Source of the DNA: DATFQI01 sp963831105
GTDB lineage: Bacteria; Actinomycetota; Thermoleophilia; Solirubrobacterales; Solirubrobacteraceae
Direction of reading: 5' to 3'
NCBI GenBank assembly: GCA_963831105.1
Contig: CAWHOS010000012.1
Span: 1-64,000, forward strand
DNA: 64,000 nucleotides
Part shown: piece after piece, positions 7,547 to 15,757 of the stretch
How the letters are laid out: every line of letters starts with the position of its first letter
How positions within the stretch are numbered: the stretch's first letter is position 1
Notes under the pieces: model-generated
What the model was told of the DNA's origin: nothing
The model's database searches: none
What the model saw: only the letters and a program-made list of their open reading frames with translations
Program-made: the position numbers and the translations under genes

Positions 7547-8454
7547 CCGGCGCGCAGATCGCATCGATGGCGCGCGCCCGCAGCAGCGTCCTGCCCCGTC
7601 CCTCGACGGGCTCGCGGATCGCCGACCTCGCGTTCCGCGCGGTCATGTACCTGTCGATCGCCGTCGGGTTCATCGGGCTCGGCGCGATCCTCTTCGACGT
7701 CGCACGCGACGGGCTGCCGCGGCTGTCGATGGACTTCATCACCAACTTCCCGTCGCGGATCATCCCGGAGCGCTCGGGCATCCAGTCCGCGCTCGTGGGG
7801 ACGCTGTACCTGATGGCGATCTGCGCGGTGCTGGTCGTGCCGCTCGGCGTCGCCACGGCCGTCTACCTCGAGGAGTACGCCGACCGCCGCAAGTGGTTCA
7901 ACCGCCTGATCGAGGTCAACATCCAGAACCTCGCGGCGGTGCCCTCTGTCGTCTACGGCATCCTCGGGCTGGCGTTCATCGTGCGCGGCCCGCTGTCGAT
8001 GGGCCGGGTCCTGCTGGCGGGCGGCATCACGCTCTCGCTGCTGGTCCTGCCCGTGGTGATCATCGTCGCCCGCGAGGCGATCCGGGCCGTCCCGCCGTCG
8101 ATCCGCGAGGGCTCGATGGCGCTCGGGGCGACCCAGTGGCAGACGATCTGGAAGCAGGTCCTGCCGGGCTCCGTGGCCGGCATCGCGACGGGCGTGATCC
8201 TCGCCCTGTCGCGAGCGATCGGCGAGACGGCGCCGTTGCTGATCATCGGCGCGGCCGTCTCGCCGCGCTTCAACCCGTCCGGGCTGTTCGACTCCTTCAC
8301 GGCGCTCCCGATCCAGATCTTCAGCTGGACGACGGACGCCGACCGGGAGTTCGTGAGCGCGGCGGCCGGGGCGATCCTCGTCCTGATGCTGCTGCTCGTG
8401 CTCATGAACTCCGTCGCGATCTTCCTCAGGAACCGCTATGAGCAGAAGTGGTGA
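7543..8454 (+). CDS. pstA: Phosphate ABC transporter permease PstA
   Basis: Second membrane subunit of the phosphate importer, 303 residues, six predicted membrane segments. It has the PstA-typical GTLYLMAICAVLVVPLGVATAVYLEEYAD segment and the permease motif (IREGSMALGATQWQTIWKQVLPGSVAGIATGVILALSRAIGETAPLL). GTG 7543 overlaps the pstC stop (GTGA); an ATG at 7567 is a possible later start. The pstB reading frame begins before this stop. Confidence 0.94.
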   Translation: MTGAQIASMARARSSVLPRPSTGSRIADLAFRAVMYLSIAVGFIGLGAILFDVARDGLPRLSMDFITNFPSRIIPERSGIQSALVGTLYLMAICAVLVVPLGVATAVYLEEYADRRKWFNRLIEVNIQNLAAVPSVVYGILGLAFIVRGPLSMGRVLLAGGITLSLLVLPVVIIVAREAIRAVPPSIREGSMALGATQWQTIWKQVLPGSVAGIATGVILALSRAIGETAPLLIIGAAVSPRFNPSGLFDSFTALPIQIFSWTTDADREFVSAAAGAILVLMLLLVLMNSVAIFLRNRYEQKW

Positions 8455-8461
8455 TGACCCC

Positions 8462-9352
8462 ATGTCAGACAAGGTGACCTCCCGGCCCGAGACGGGCGCA
8501 AGCGAGCCGCAGGCGGCGCCCTTGCGCCGCTTCGAGCCGTCGCACGCACCGGCCGACGGCGCCAGGGCAGACGCGGAGCCGATCTTCGACGTCTCCGACG
8601 TGCACGTCTTCTACGGCGAGCATCGCGCGGTCCGCGACATCTCGCTGCGGATCGCCCGCAACGAGATCACCGCGCTGATCGGGCCCTCGGGCTGCGGCAA
8701 GTCGACCTTCATCCGCTGCCTGAACCGGATGAACGACCTGATCCCGGTCGCCCGCGTCGAGGGCTCCGTCGTCTACCACGGCGAGGACCTCTACGACACG
8801 CGGATCGACCCCGTCCAGGTGCGCAAGCGGATCGGCATGGTCTTCCAGAAGCCGAACCCGTTCCCGAAGTCGATCTACGACAACATCGCCTTCGGCCCGC
8901 GCGTGATCGGGATGAAGGGCGACATGGACGAGATCGTCGAGTCCGCCCTGCGCCGCGCCGCGCTGTGGGAGGAGACGAAGGACCGGCTGAAGACGAACGC
9001 CTTCGGGATGTCCGGCGGCCAGCAGCAGCGCCTGTGCATCGCCCGCGCGCTCGCCACGGAGCCCGACGTGCTGCTGATGGACGAGCCGTGCTCCGCGCTG
9101 GACCCGATCTCCACGGGGCGGATCGAGGACCTGATGATGGAGCTCAAGGAGAACTACTCGATCGTCATCGTCACCCACAACATGCAGCAGGCCGCGCGCG
9201 TGTCGGACATGACCGCGTTCTTCACGGTCGAGCTCGACGAGACGGCGAAGGCCCGCACGGGCCACGTGGTCGAGTACGACGTGACGGACAAGATCTTCAC
9301 GAACCCCGAGGACAAGCGCACGGAGGACTACGTCACGGGCAAGTTCGGCTGA
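8462..9352 (+). CDS. pstB: Phosphate ABC transporter ATP-binding protein PstB
   Basis: ATPase of the phosphate importer, 296 residues from ATG 8462 (an in-frame ATG at 8438 would overlap pstA and add eight residues). Walker A GPSGCGKST near residue 74-82, PstB-specific Q-loop MVFQKPNPFPKSIYDN, signature MSGGQQQRLCIARAL, Walker B DVLLMDEPCSALDP and the His switch VIVTHNMQQAARVSD are all present. Oddity: about 40 extra residues before the ATPase core, rich in Pro/Ala and charged residues, which standard PstB proteins lack. The phoU start overlaps its stop (ATGA). Confidence 0.96.
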   Translation: MSDKVTSRPETGASEPQAAPLRRFEPSHAPADGARADAEPIFDVSDVHVFYGEHRAVRDISLRIARNEITALIGPSGCGKSTFIRCLNRMNDLIPVARVEGSVVYHGEDLYDTRIDPVQVRKRIGMVFQKPNPFPKSIYDNIAFGPRVIGMKGDMDEIVESALRRAALWEETKDRLKTNAFGMSGGQQQRLCIARALATEPDVLLMDEPCSALDPISTGRIEDLMMELKENYSIVIVTHNMQQAARVSDMTAFFTVELDETAKARTGHVVEYDVTDKIFTNPEDKRTEDYVTGKFG

Positions 9353-10037
9353 TGGCGCGCGAGGCCCACCGGCTCCGCTTCCAGGACGAGCTGCGCACGC
9401 TCGAGGACCAGGCGCTGGGCGCGCTGGACATGGTCGTGACGGCGCATGGACCGCACGCTGGAGGCGCTCGAGCACCAGGACATCGAGCTGGCCTCGATCG
9501 TCGTGGCCGACGACGACCGCCTCGACGGGCGCTACCTGGAGGTCCACCAGGGGCTGCTCTCGCTGCTCGCGCTGCAGGCGCCGGTGGCCGGCGACCTGCG
9601 GGTGGTGGCGGCGCTGCTGCACGTCATCCGCTGCGCCGAGCGGATGGGCGACCAGTGCGTGAACATCGCCAAGCTGCTGCCGATCGTGGGCCACGAGGCG
9701 CCGGTCGACGAGGTGATGCGCGCGAAGATCGCCAAGATGGGCGTGCTCGCGCGCTCGGAGGTGGCGCAGGCCAAGCAGGCGTTCCTGCTGCGCGACGTGG
9801 ATCTCGCCCAGGACCTGGTGCGCCAGGACGAGTCCGATAAACAAGCTCAACCGCGAGTGCTTCCAGCGCGCGGTCGAGACCGGCGGCGACGTGGACGCCC
9901 GCGAGTGGGCGATGACGATGATGCTCGTGTCGCGCGCGCTGGAGCGGATCGGCGACAACGCCGTCGACATCGGCGAGCAGGTCGCGTTCGTGGTCACGGG
10001 GCTGTTCCGGGAGTTCTCGGACGCCTCGCGCGCCTAG
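9352..10037 (+). CDS. phoU: Phosphate-signalling protein PhoU (two single-base shifts)
   Basis: Cytoplasmic negative regulator that links Pst transport to the phosphate two-component system. Reading across two one-base insertions (near 9446 and 9837) gives the two PhoU three-helix repeats: FQDELRTLEDQALGALDMVV, then VVAALLHVIRCAERMGDQCVNIAKL and, in the second repeat, ALERIGDNAVDIGEQVAFVV. The E-R-x-G-D-x-x-x-x-I metal-binding motif occurs once per repeat, as expected. ATG 9352 overlaps the pstB stop. Last gene of the pst operon; a GC-rich hairpin follows at 10057-10073. The frame breaks look like sequence errors because both halves are fully conserved. Confidence 0.9.
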
Positions 10038-10056
10038 CGGCGCCCCGCTCGCCACC

Positions 10057-10073
10057 CCGGCGCGCTGCGCCGG
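10057..10073 (+). terminator. GC hairpin after phoU
   Basis: CCGGCGC / GCGCCGG form a perfect 7-bp stem with a 3-nt loop 20 bp after the phoU stop. There is no T-run, so its termination strength is uncertain. Confidence 0.4.
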
Positions 10074-10151
10074 CGTCCGCGGTTTGCGGGCGAGTTGTGA
10101 CCATCGTGTTACGCGTGAAGGGGTTCGGCGCTGGGCGTCGTCGCCCGGCAC

Positions 10152-10157
10152 TATCCT
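10152..10157 (+). promoter_or_regulatory. -10 box (TATCCT) of the regulator gene, leaderless
   Basis: TATCCT lies nine bases before ATG 10167, placing the transcription start at or next to the start codon. The same box and spacing recur before many genes in this window. No clear -35 hexamer is visible. Confidence 0.4.
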
Positions 10158-10166
10158 CCGGTGCAG

Positions 10167-10952
10167 ATGAGCCCGACGCCGTCACCGGCCCGGATCGCCG
10201 TCCTCGACAACGATTCCGGCTTCGTGCAGGTCCTCACCAAGCGGCTCGAGGCCGCCGGCTGGCAGTACCGCGTGCTGGCCTCGCCGGTCCCGCTCGACGT
10301 CCTGCTCTCGATGCGGCTCAACGCCCTCGTGGTCGACCCGGCCGTGCTCGGCCCGGCCGCCTGGAGCTACCTCGAGAAGCTGTGCGCCCGGCTGCCGCAG
10401 CTCGGCGTCGTGGTCTGCACGGGGCAGTCGACCGTCGCCCAGCGCGTGCGCGGGCTGCGGCTCGGCGCCGACGACTGGGTCACCAAGCCGTGCCACCCGG
10501 AGGAGGTCATCGCTCGCGCGGAGGCCGTCATCCGGCGCCGCCGGCGGGCCGAGATGCGCGCCGACGCGGAGCCCGTCGTCGCCGGCGAGCTCGAGATCCG
10601 GCGCGACCAGTTCCAGGCCTTCGCCGCCGGCCGCAACGTGGACCTCACCCGCCGCGAGTTCGAGCTGATCGTGCTGCTGAGCGAGCTCGGCGGCCAGGTC
10701 ATCCCGCGCGAGGAGATCTACGAGCGCGTCTGGGGCTACGCGATGGTCCACGGCGACCGCTCGGTCGACGTCTTCGTGCGCAAGCTGCGCCAGAAGCTCG
10801 AGAAGGTCTCGCCGGACTGGCGCTACATCCACACGCACTTCGGGATCGGCTACCGGTTCGACGCCGAGCCCGCCGACGGCACCGTGCCGGTCGAGACCCT
10901 CGCGCCGGTCGCGGACGCCGCCGTGCCGGCGTCCGAGCCCGTCCACGCGTAG
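10167..10952 (+). CDS. OmpR/PhoB-family response regulator
   Basis: 261 residues: receiver domain (about 8-125), winged helix (about 140-240) and a Pro/Val/Ala tail. The receiver keeps an acidic start (VLDND), the likely phosphorylated Asp in ALVVDPAVL, the switch Thr (VVVCTGQST) and the Lys in GADDWVTKP, but VVDPAVLGP is unlike the usual LDxMLP. The DNA-binding domain has LTRREFELIVLLSELGGQVI, DRSVDVFVRKLRQKL and YIHTHFGIGYRF, closely like the stand-alone regulator at 5230-5592. No histidine kinase gene is adjacent. It follows phoU on the same strand but has its own -10 box. Control of phosphate genes is inferred from position. Confidence 0.85.
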   Translation: MSPTPSPARIAVLDNDSGFVQVLTKRLEAAGWQYRVLASPVPLDVLLSMRLNALVVDPAVLGPAAWSYLEKLCARLPQLGVVVCTGQSTVAQRVRGLRLGADDWVTKPCHPEEVIARAEAVIRRRRRAEMRADAEPVVAGELEIRRDQFQAFAAGRNVDLTRREFELIVLLSELGGQVIPREEIYERVWGYAMVHGDRSVDVFVRKLRQKLEKVSPDWRYIHTHFGIGYRFDAEPADGTVPVETLAPVADAAVPASEPVHA

Positions 10953-10963
10953 CGCCTCCGGGG

Positions 10964-10969
10964 TATCCT
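10964..10969 (+). promoter_or_regulatory. -10 box (TATCCT), leaderless start of the membrane protein gene
   Basis: TATCCT is seven bases before the GTG at 10977, so the mRNA would begin at the start codon. Same spacing class as the boxes at 514 and 10152. Confidence 0.45.
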
Positions 10970-10976
10970 CGGCGTC

Positions 10977-11345
10977 GTGGGCCCCGACCGCCGCACGCAC
11001 CTCCGCAACATCGCGATCCTCGTGCTGCTCGCGGTGGCCGTCTGGCAGCTCCCGGGCGGCGACCGCGCCGCCACGACGGTCGCCAACGTGCTGTCGCTCA
11101 TCTTCATCGGCGGCCTGCTCTTCCTCGGGTTCCGGCTCTACATGGAGAACCGCGGGACGCTCTTCGGGCTCGAGGAGCGCCAGCGCGGCGTGCTCTACGC
11201 GGGCGCGGCGCTGATCGCGATCACGCTCATCGCCACCCGGCGGATGTGGGAGGCCGGCGGCATCGGCGCGATCGTCTGGCTGATGATGCTCGGCGCCGGC
11301 GTGTACGCCATCGTCGGCGTCTGGCGCGCGTACCGCGAGTACTGA
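10977..11345 (+). CDS. Small multi-span membrane protein, unknown function
   Basis: 122 residues, not recognised. Four hydrophobic stretches can be seen: IAILVLLAVAVWQL, VANVLSLIFIGGLLFLGFRLY, VLYAGAALIAITLIA and IGAIVWLMMLGAGVYAIVGVW. Between spans 2 and 3 there is a charged loop (MENRGTLFGLEERQRG), and the C-terminus is YREY. The GTG start at 10977 is supported by a TATCCT -10 box seven bases upstream. It sits between the response regulator and the Tad-like cluster, both on the same strand. Confidence 0.7.
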   Translation: MGPDRRTHLRNIAILVLLAVAVWQLPGGDRAATTVANVLSLIFIGGLLFLGFRLYMENRGTLFGLEERQRGVLYAGAALIAITLIATRRMWEAGGIGAIVWLMMLGAGVYAIVGVWRAYREY

Positions 11346-11408
11346 TTCGTCGCAGTTCCGGCGCTGATCCGGCACGCTCGCGTGTAGTTCCGTTCCGCCG
11401 CCGCGGCG

Positions 11409-11756
11409 ATGGTGTGGGCCATGCGGGCGGGCGAGCGAGGGCAGGCGGCGGCGGAGATGGCGGCGCTGCTGCCGTTGCTGGCCGGGGTGCTGCTCGTCGC
11501 CTGGCAGTTCGTCATCGCCGGTGACGCTCGCGCCTCGGCGGCGGTCGCGGCCCGTGCGGCCGCCCGCGCCGTCGCGGTCGGGGCCGACCCTCGCCTCGCC
11601 GCACGGGAACGGCTCCCGGTGCGGTTGCGCCCTGGACTCCGCGTCCGCGTGGGCTCGGAGGGCTCCGTGTCGGTCTCGGTGCGCGTGCGTGCCCTCGCCG
11701 CGCCGCTCGACCTCGGGCGCGTGCGCGCCGAAGCGAACCTCGGAGCGGCTCGGTGA
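11409..11756 (+). CDS. TadE-like pilus-assembly pseudopilin
   Basis: About 115 residues. GERGQAAAEMAALLPLLAGVLLVAWQFVIAG is the TadE signature: a Gly-rich basic N-terminus, a Glu five residues into a single hydrophobic helix, and an extracytoplasmic tail; TadE-like minor pseudopilins take part in Flp/Tad pilus assembly. ATG 11409 is given; ATG 11421 (MRAGERGQ) would remove four residues. The tail is unusually Arg/Ala-rich. The next gene starts at GTG 11753, overlapping the stop, so translation is probably coupled. Confidence 0.75.
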   Translation: MVWAMRAGERGQAAAEMAALLPLLAGVLLVAWQFVIAGDARASAAVAARAAARAVAVGADPRLAARERLPVRLRPGLRVRVGSEGSVSVSVRVRALAAPLDLGRVRAEANLGAAR

Positions 11757-12085
11757 CCGTCGCGGGCCAGCGCGGGCAGTCCACCGTGGAGCTCGCGGCG
11801 CTCCTGCCGCTGCTCGCGGTCGTCGCCCTCGCCGCGTACGCGATGCTCGCGGGCCTCGCGGCCGGCGAGCAGGCCGGGGTCGCAGCCGAGGCGGGCGCGA
11901 TCGCGCTGCTCCAGGACCGCGACCCTGCCGCGGCCGCACGCGACGCGCTCCCCGACGGCGCACGGGCGACCGTACGCGTCGAGGGCCGCCGCGTGGCCGT
12001 AGCCGTCCGCCCGCGCGTGCCGCTCGTCGCGGGCCTCCTCCGCACGCGCGTCGCCGCCCACGCCGGGCCGGAGCCGGCGCCGTGA
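11753..12085 (+). CDS. Second TadE-like pseudopilin
   Basis: 110 residues. GQRGQSTVELAALLPLLAVVALAAYAMLAGLAAGEQAG is again the TadE/TadG start: Gly-Gln-Ser, Glu at position 5 of a long hydrophobic helix. The remainder (VAAEAGAIALLQDRDPAAAARDALPDGARATVRVEGRRVAV) is a short extracytoplasmic domain. It overlaps both neighbours (GTGA junctions at 11753 and 12082), so the four genes from 11409 to 14223 form one operon. Confidence 0.75.
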   Translation: MTVAGQRGQSTVELAALLPLLAVVALAAYAMLAGLAAGEQAGVAAEAGAIALLQDRDPAAAARDALPDGARATVRVEGRRVAVAVRPRVPLVAGLLRTRVAAHAGPEPAP

Positions 12086-12820
12086 GCCTGCGTGCTCGCG
12101 CGCTCGACCACTTCGTCGAGCCCCGCACCGCGCCGCCGCGCCGTGACGGCTCCGCTGCTGGCACGCGCGGCGAGTACCTCGCGCCGGTGGCTCCTGCCGC
12201 GCTTCGTGGCCGGGTGGCGGCGACGCGGTTCCCCTTGCGTGCGGCGGTGCTCGGCTCCGTCGGCGAGGCGGTGCCGGTCGGGGCGCTGCTCGCGAACGCG
12301 CTGCGGTCCGCGGTCGGCGCGTCGACCGCGGCGCTGGCGGTGTGGGCGCCCGGGTCCGCTGCGGTTCGCGGCGGGCCGGCGACGCCGGCGACTTCGCGCC
12401 TGGCCGCCCGGTTGGCGGCGCGCGGGCTGCCGGCCGTGGGCCGGGGGCGGCTCGCGTGGATGGCGCTCGACGACCATCCCGTCGCTGCCGCGGTCGGCGA
12501 CGCGGCGGGCGGCCGGGGCGCTCGAGGTGCCGTTCGTCGTCGTGCTCGCGGGGCCGCGCTGCGACGTCGTCGAGGGCGTGCTCGCCGAGCAGGACCTGGT
12601 GGTGGTCGCGACGGCGGAGCCGGACGGGCCGCTCGCGCGGCTGGCCGTCGCGGGGTGCACGGTCGCAGCGCTCGCGTGCGCGCCACCCGCCCCGGGCGTC
12701 GCGCGGTGGGTCGCGCGCTCGGGCGCCGCGGGCTCCCGCGGCCTCGCCGCTCCGCTGCGCTCGCTCGTGGGCGAGCTCGCGCGCGTGCCGGAGCCCGAGC
12801 CGCTGGAGGCCGCATGGTGA
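12082..12820 (+). CDS. Unrecognised protein of the Tad-like cluster (one frame break)
   Basis: About 245 residues, no confident family. Reading changes frame near 12515 (one extra base). The N-terminal half is basic and Ala-rich (FPLRAAVLGSVGEAVPVGALLANALRSAVGASTAALAVW), and the C-terminal half has alternating strands and helices (VPFVVVLAGPRCDVVEGVLAEQDLVVVATAEPDGPLARLAV). The pattern could be a Rossmann-like fold and, given its place between TadE genes and a TadG-like gene, perhaps a degenerate TadZ/CpaE-type protein, but no Walker A is visible and this is a guess. Starts with GTG overlapping the previous stop; its stop overlaps the next ATG. Confidence 0.5.
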
Positions 12821-14223
12821 GCGCGCGCGGGCAGGCGTCGATCCTGCGGCGACTCGTCGCGAGCGCGCGCGGGCAGGCGTCGATCCTGCTCGTGGGTGGC
12901 CTGGCGGGCGTGCTGGTCGGTGCGCTGGTGCTCGGCGCCGTGACTAAAGCGCTCGGGCGGGAGGGCGAGGCCCAGCGGGCGGCGGACCTGGCGGCGCTCG
13001 CCGGCGCGCGGGCGATGCGGGAGGCGTACCCGCGGTTGTTCGAGCCCGCGACGGTGGACGGCCGCCCCAACCCGCTGCACCTCGACCGGTCGGGCTACCT
13101 CGCCCTCGGGCGCGCCGCGGCGCGGGCGACCGCGCGGGAGAACGGCGCGGGCCTGGGGGAGGTCGCGTTCCCGGACGCCGCGTCGTTCGCGCCGGTCCGG
13201 ATCCGGGTCGTCGTGCGCGAGCGGCTCGTGGTCGAGCGCGGCCGGGCGCGGCGGTCGGCCGCCGTGCGCGCGAGCGCCACCGCCGAGCTGTCGCCGCTGG
13301 GGCCGGGCGGGCTGCCGGCGGGCGGCGGCTACGACGGGCCGCTGGAGCAGCGCCAGGGCAAGCCGATGCGGCCGGACGTGGCGCGAGCGTTCGACCGGAT
13401 GGAGCGGGCCGCTCGTGCTGATGGGATTGCGCTGTTGATAACGAGCGCTTATCGGTCAGACGCCGAGCAGGCGGTGCTCTGGCGCCGCCATCCGGACCCG
13501 CGCTGGGTCGCCCGGCCCGGCGAGTCGCTGCACCGCTACGCCACCGAGCTGGACCTCGGGCCGCCGGCGGCGTACGCGTGGCTCGCGGCCCACGCGGGCG
13601 AGTTCCACTTCCTGAAGCGGTACCCGCACGAGCCTTGGCACTTCGGCTACACGTTGAACGCCCGCTCCGCACCGCGCGGAGCGCCTGCGGGCGGAGCCGC
13701 GAGCGGGGGTGCCGCAGGCGCAACGGACGGTGGCGCCGCGGGCGACGGCGGTGGGGCCGGTGCGCCGGATGGGCAGGCCGGGCGCGCGCTGCCGGGGTTC
13801 GTGCCCGCGCGGTTCGCGCCGGCGCTGGCGCGGGCGGCGCAGCGCTGGAACGTCTCCGCGGCGCTGCTCGCCGCGCAGCTCTATGCGGAGAGCAACTTCA
13901 ACCCGTTCGCGACGAGCCCGGTGGGCGCGCAGGGGATCGCGCAGTTCATGCCGGAGACCGCGCGGGCGCTGGGTCTCGCGGATCCCTTCGACGCCGCGGC
14001 GGCGATCGACGCGCAGGCGCGCCTGATGCGCGACCTGTTGCGGCGCTTCGCCGCGGTCCCGCTCGCGCTCGCCGCGTACAACGCCGGCCCCGGGCCGGTC
14101 GCGGCGTGCGGGTGCGTGCCGCCGTTCCCCGAGACGCGCGGGTACGTCGCGCGCATCCTCGGGCTGCTCGGCGGGATGGGAGAGCTCGGCGGCGGCGGAT
14201 TGGCGGTGAGGCTCGTGGAGTGA
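12814..14223 (+). CDS. TadG-like N-terminus fused to VanY-type peptidase and SLT lytic transglycosylase
   Basis: 469 residues with three parts. (1) Residues ~1-150: GQASILLVGGLAGVLVGALVLGAV membrane helix followed by AQRAADLAALAGARA, the pattern of TadG/Tad-like pilus proteins. (2) Residues ~180-285: M15/VanY D,D-peptidase fold, with GIALLITSAYRSDAEQ, zinc ligands His240 and Asp247 in SLHRYATELD, and His276 in EPWHFGY. (3) After a Gly/Ala-rich linker, residues ~335-469: Slt-type lytic transglycosylase with catalytic Glu359 in LYAESNFNP, VGAQGIAQFMPETARALG and LAAYNAGPG. It probably sits in the membrane and cuts both peptide and glycan bonds of peptidoglycan, perhaps to open a path for a pilus. 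A 27-bp direct duplication at the start repeats the peptide SARGQASIL. Confidence 0.85.
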   Translation: MVSARGQASILRRLVASARGQASILLVGGLAGVLVGALVLGAVTKALGREGEAQRAADLAALAGARAMREAYPRLFEPATVDGRPNPLHLDRSGYLALGRAAARATARENGAGLGEVAFPDAASFAPVRIRVVVRERLVVERGRARRSAAVRASATAELSPLGPGGLPAGGGYDGPLEQRQGKPMRPDVARAFDRMERAARADGIALLITSAYRSDAEQAVLWRRHPDPRWVARPGESLHRYATELDLGPPAAYAWLAAHAGEFHFLKRYPHEPWHFGYTLNARSAPRGAPAGGAASGGAAGATDGGAAGDGGGAGAPDGQAGRALPGFVPARFAPALARAAQRWNVSAALLAAQLYAESNFNPFATSPVGAQGIAQFMPETARALGLADPFDAAAAIDAQARLMRDLLRRFAAVPLALAAYNAGPGPVAACGCVPPFPETRGYVARILGLLGGMGELGGGGLAVRLVE

Positions 14224-14247
14224 GCGCCCGCCTATCGTGTGGCTGGC

Positions 14248-14742
14248 ATGCGCGAGCCCGTCGTGATCACGTATCTGGAGCTGCCCGAGGGCGAACCGGT
14301 GATCCCTCCCTCGCGGCCGGCGCCGGACGGATTCGCGACCCGCGAGGTGCACGACCCGGGGATCAACCGCGAGCTGTACCGGCAGGTCGGAGGCGACTAC
14401 CAGTGGGTCGACCGGCTGGGCTGGAGCGACGATCGCTGGGCGGGGCATGCGGCGAGCGTGGAGACCTACCTCGTCGAGCTGGGCGGCCGGACCGCCGGCT
14501 ACTGGGAGATGGAGCTGGACTCTGCAGACTCGGCCAAGATCGGGCTGTTCGGGCTGCTGCAGGAGTTCCACGGCGTCGGCCTCGGCGGGCACGCGCTGAC
14601 CGCCGCGCTGTCCCGCGCCCGCGAGGTGCGCCCGCGCGTGTGGCTGACGACGTGCACGCTCGACGGCCCATACGCGCTGCCGAACTACCGCGCCCGCGGG
14701 ATGAGGCCGTTCCGCACCGCCACGCTCCCCGCGGTCGCCTGA
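14248..14742 (+). CDS. GNAT family N-acetyltransferase
   Basis: 164 residues. The GNAT acetyl-CoA core is visible as TYLVELGGRTAGYWEMELD (strands 4), then LFGLLQEFHGVGLGGHALTAAL, where the usual Q/R-x-x-G-x-G/A motif reads FHGVGLGG, and a late PNYRARGMRPF. The substrate is unknown. ATG 14248 is chosen: a TATCGT -10 box at 14233-14238 lies nine bases upstream, consistent with a leaderless start; GTG 14239 would add three residues. Confidence 0.8.
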   Translation: MREPVVITYLELPEGEPVIPPSRPAPDGFATREVHDPGINRELYRQVGGDYQWVDRLGWSDDRWAGHAASVETYLVELGGRTAGYWEMELDSADSAKIGLFGLLQEFHGVGLGGHALTAALSRAREVRPRVWLTTCTLDGPYALPNYRARGMRPFRTATLPAVA

Positions 14743-14809
14743 CCCTCTCGCCGGCGAACGGCCGGAACGGTGCGCGTTACGGGCCGGTGAACGCCCGGCA
14801 GGTGGGCGG

Positions 14810-15745
14810 GTGAGCCGTGGTGAAGTCGACGGCGTGCACAACGAACGGATCATCCCCGGCACGAACGTCGTGCCCCGCGACGTCCTGAGCGTCGCCAAGG
14901 AGGCGGCGCTGCTGGCGGGCGCCGAGCTGACCGAGCGCTACGGCCGCCCGCCGCGCGGGCTCGGCGCCAAGCAGGGCCCGACCGACCTCGTGTCGGACGC
15001 CGACCGCGCCGCGGAGGCCGCGATCGCGGCCGTGCTCGCGCGCCGCCGCCCCGGCGACGGCATCCTCGGCGAGGAGGGCACCGCGAACCGCGAGGGGACG
15101 ACCGGCCTGCGCTGGGTCGTCGACCCGCTCGACGGCACCGTCAACTACCTGTGCGGGATCCCGCTGTGGTGCGTGAGCATCGCCTGCGAGGACGCCGCCG
15201 GCACGCTCGCGGGCGTCGTCCACGACCCGCTGCGCGGGCACACGTTCGCCGCCGTCCGCGGCGGCCCGGTGCAGGTCGACGGGCCGAGCCCCCGCGATCG
15301 CGACCCAGACGACCTCGCCGCCGCGGTCATCGCCGGCGGCGTCGCCTGCGCCACCGAGGAGGAGGCCAAGCGCGCCGCCAAGCTCGAGAAGCGGCTCTTC
15401 AACCGGGTCGGCGCCCGCCGCGCGCTCGGCACCGCCGCGCTCGAGCTCGCCTGGGCCGCCGCCGGGCGGATCGACGTCGTCTACCACGAGCAGCGCATCC
15501 ATCCGTGGGACGTGGACGCCGGGCTGTTCATCTGTCAGCGCGCCGGGCTGCGTGTCCACCGCCTCGCGCCGCTCGAGCCCGAGCTGGCACCGCGCTACCT
15601 CGCGGCCCCGCCCGGCCTCGCCGCCGAGGTGCTCGAGCTCGTCGGCCCGTCCGCGAAGGAGCGCCGCCGCCGCGCCGCGGAGCGGCCGCCGCTCAGCGCC
15701 ACGCGCGTCGCGGAGGCGATGCGCCGTCGCCGAGCGGTGGATTGA
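14810..15745 (+). CDS. Inositol monophosphatase family protein
   Basis: Mg-dependent phosphatase of the IMPase/FBPase superfamily, 311 residues. Metal-site motifs are present: GILGEEG (Glu-Glu), WVVDPLDGTVNY (D-P-x-D-G-T) and HPWDVDAG near the C-terminus. Likely substrates are inositol phosphate, histidinol phosphate or another sugar phosphate; the sequence does not decide. The start is uncertain: GTG 14810 follows a G-rich GGTGGGCGGG, while GTG 14834 and GTG 14870 are later options nearer the usual family start. The Arg-rich C-terminal tail (AKERRRRAAERPP...MRRRRAVD) is longer than usual. Convergent with the aldolase gene, 12 bp apart. Confidence 0.85.
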   Translation: MSRGEVDGVHNERIIPGTNVVPRDVLSVAKEAALLAGAELTERYGRPPRGLGAKQGPTDLVSDADRAAEAAIAAVLARRRPGDGILGEEGTANREGTTGLRWVVDPLDGTVNYLCGIPLWCVSIACEDAAGTLAGVVHDPLRGHTFAAVRGGPVQVDGPSPRDRDPDDLAAAVIAGGVACATEEEAKRAAKLEKRLFNRVGARRALGTAALELAWAAAGRIDVVYHEQRIHPWDVDAGLFICQRAGLRVHRLAPLEPELAPRYLAAPPGLAAEVLELVGPSAKERRRRAAERPPLSATRVAEAMRRRRAVD

Positions 15746-15757
15746 TGTGCCTGAGGC

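Noticed and set aside
9352..10037. Programmed frameshifting in phoU and other broken genes
   Set aside because: No slippery sequence or consistent site, the breaks differ between genes, and the same insertion sign is seen all over the window; sequence error is simpler.
10182..13070. Very long minus-strand open frame (962 codons) and other long frames opposite real genes
   Set aside because: Composition is Arg/Pro/Ala repeats without domain motifs, and the plus strand carries clear genes; long antisense frames are expected at this GC content.
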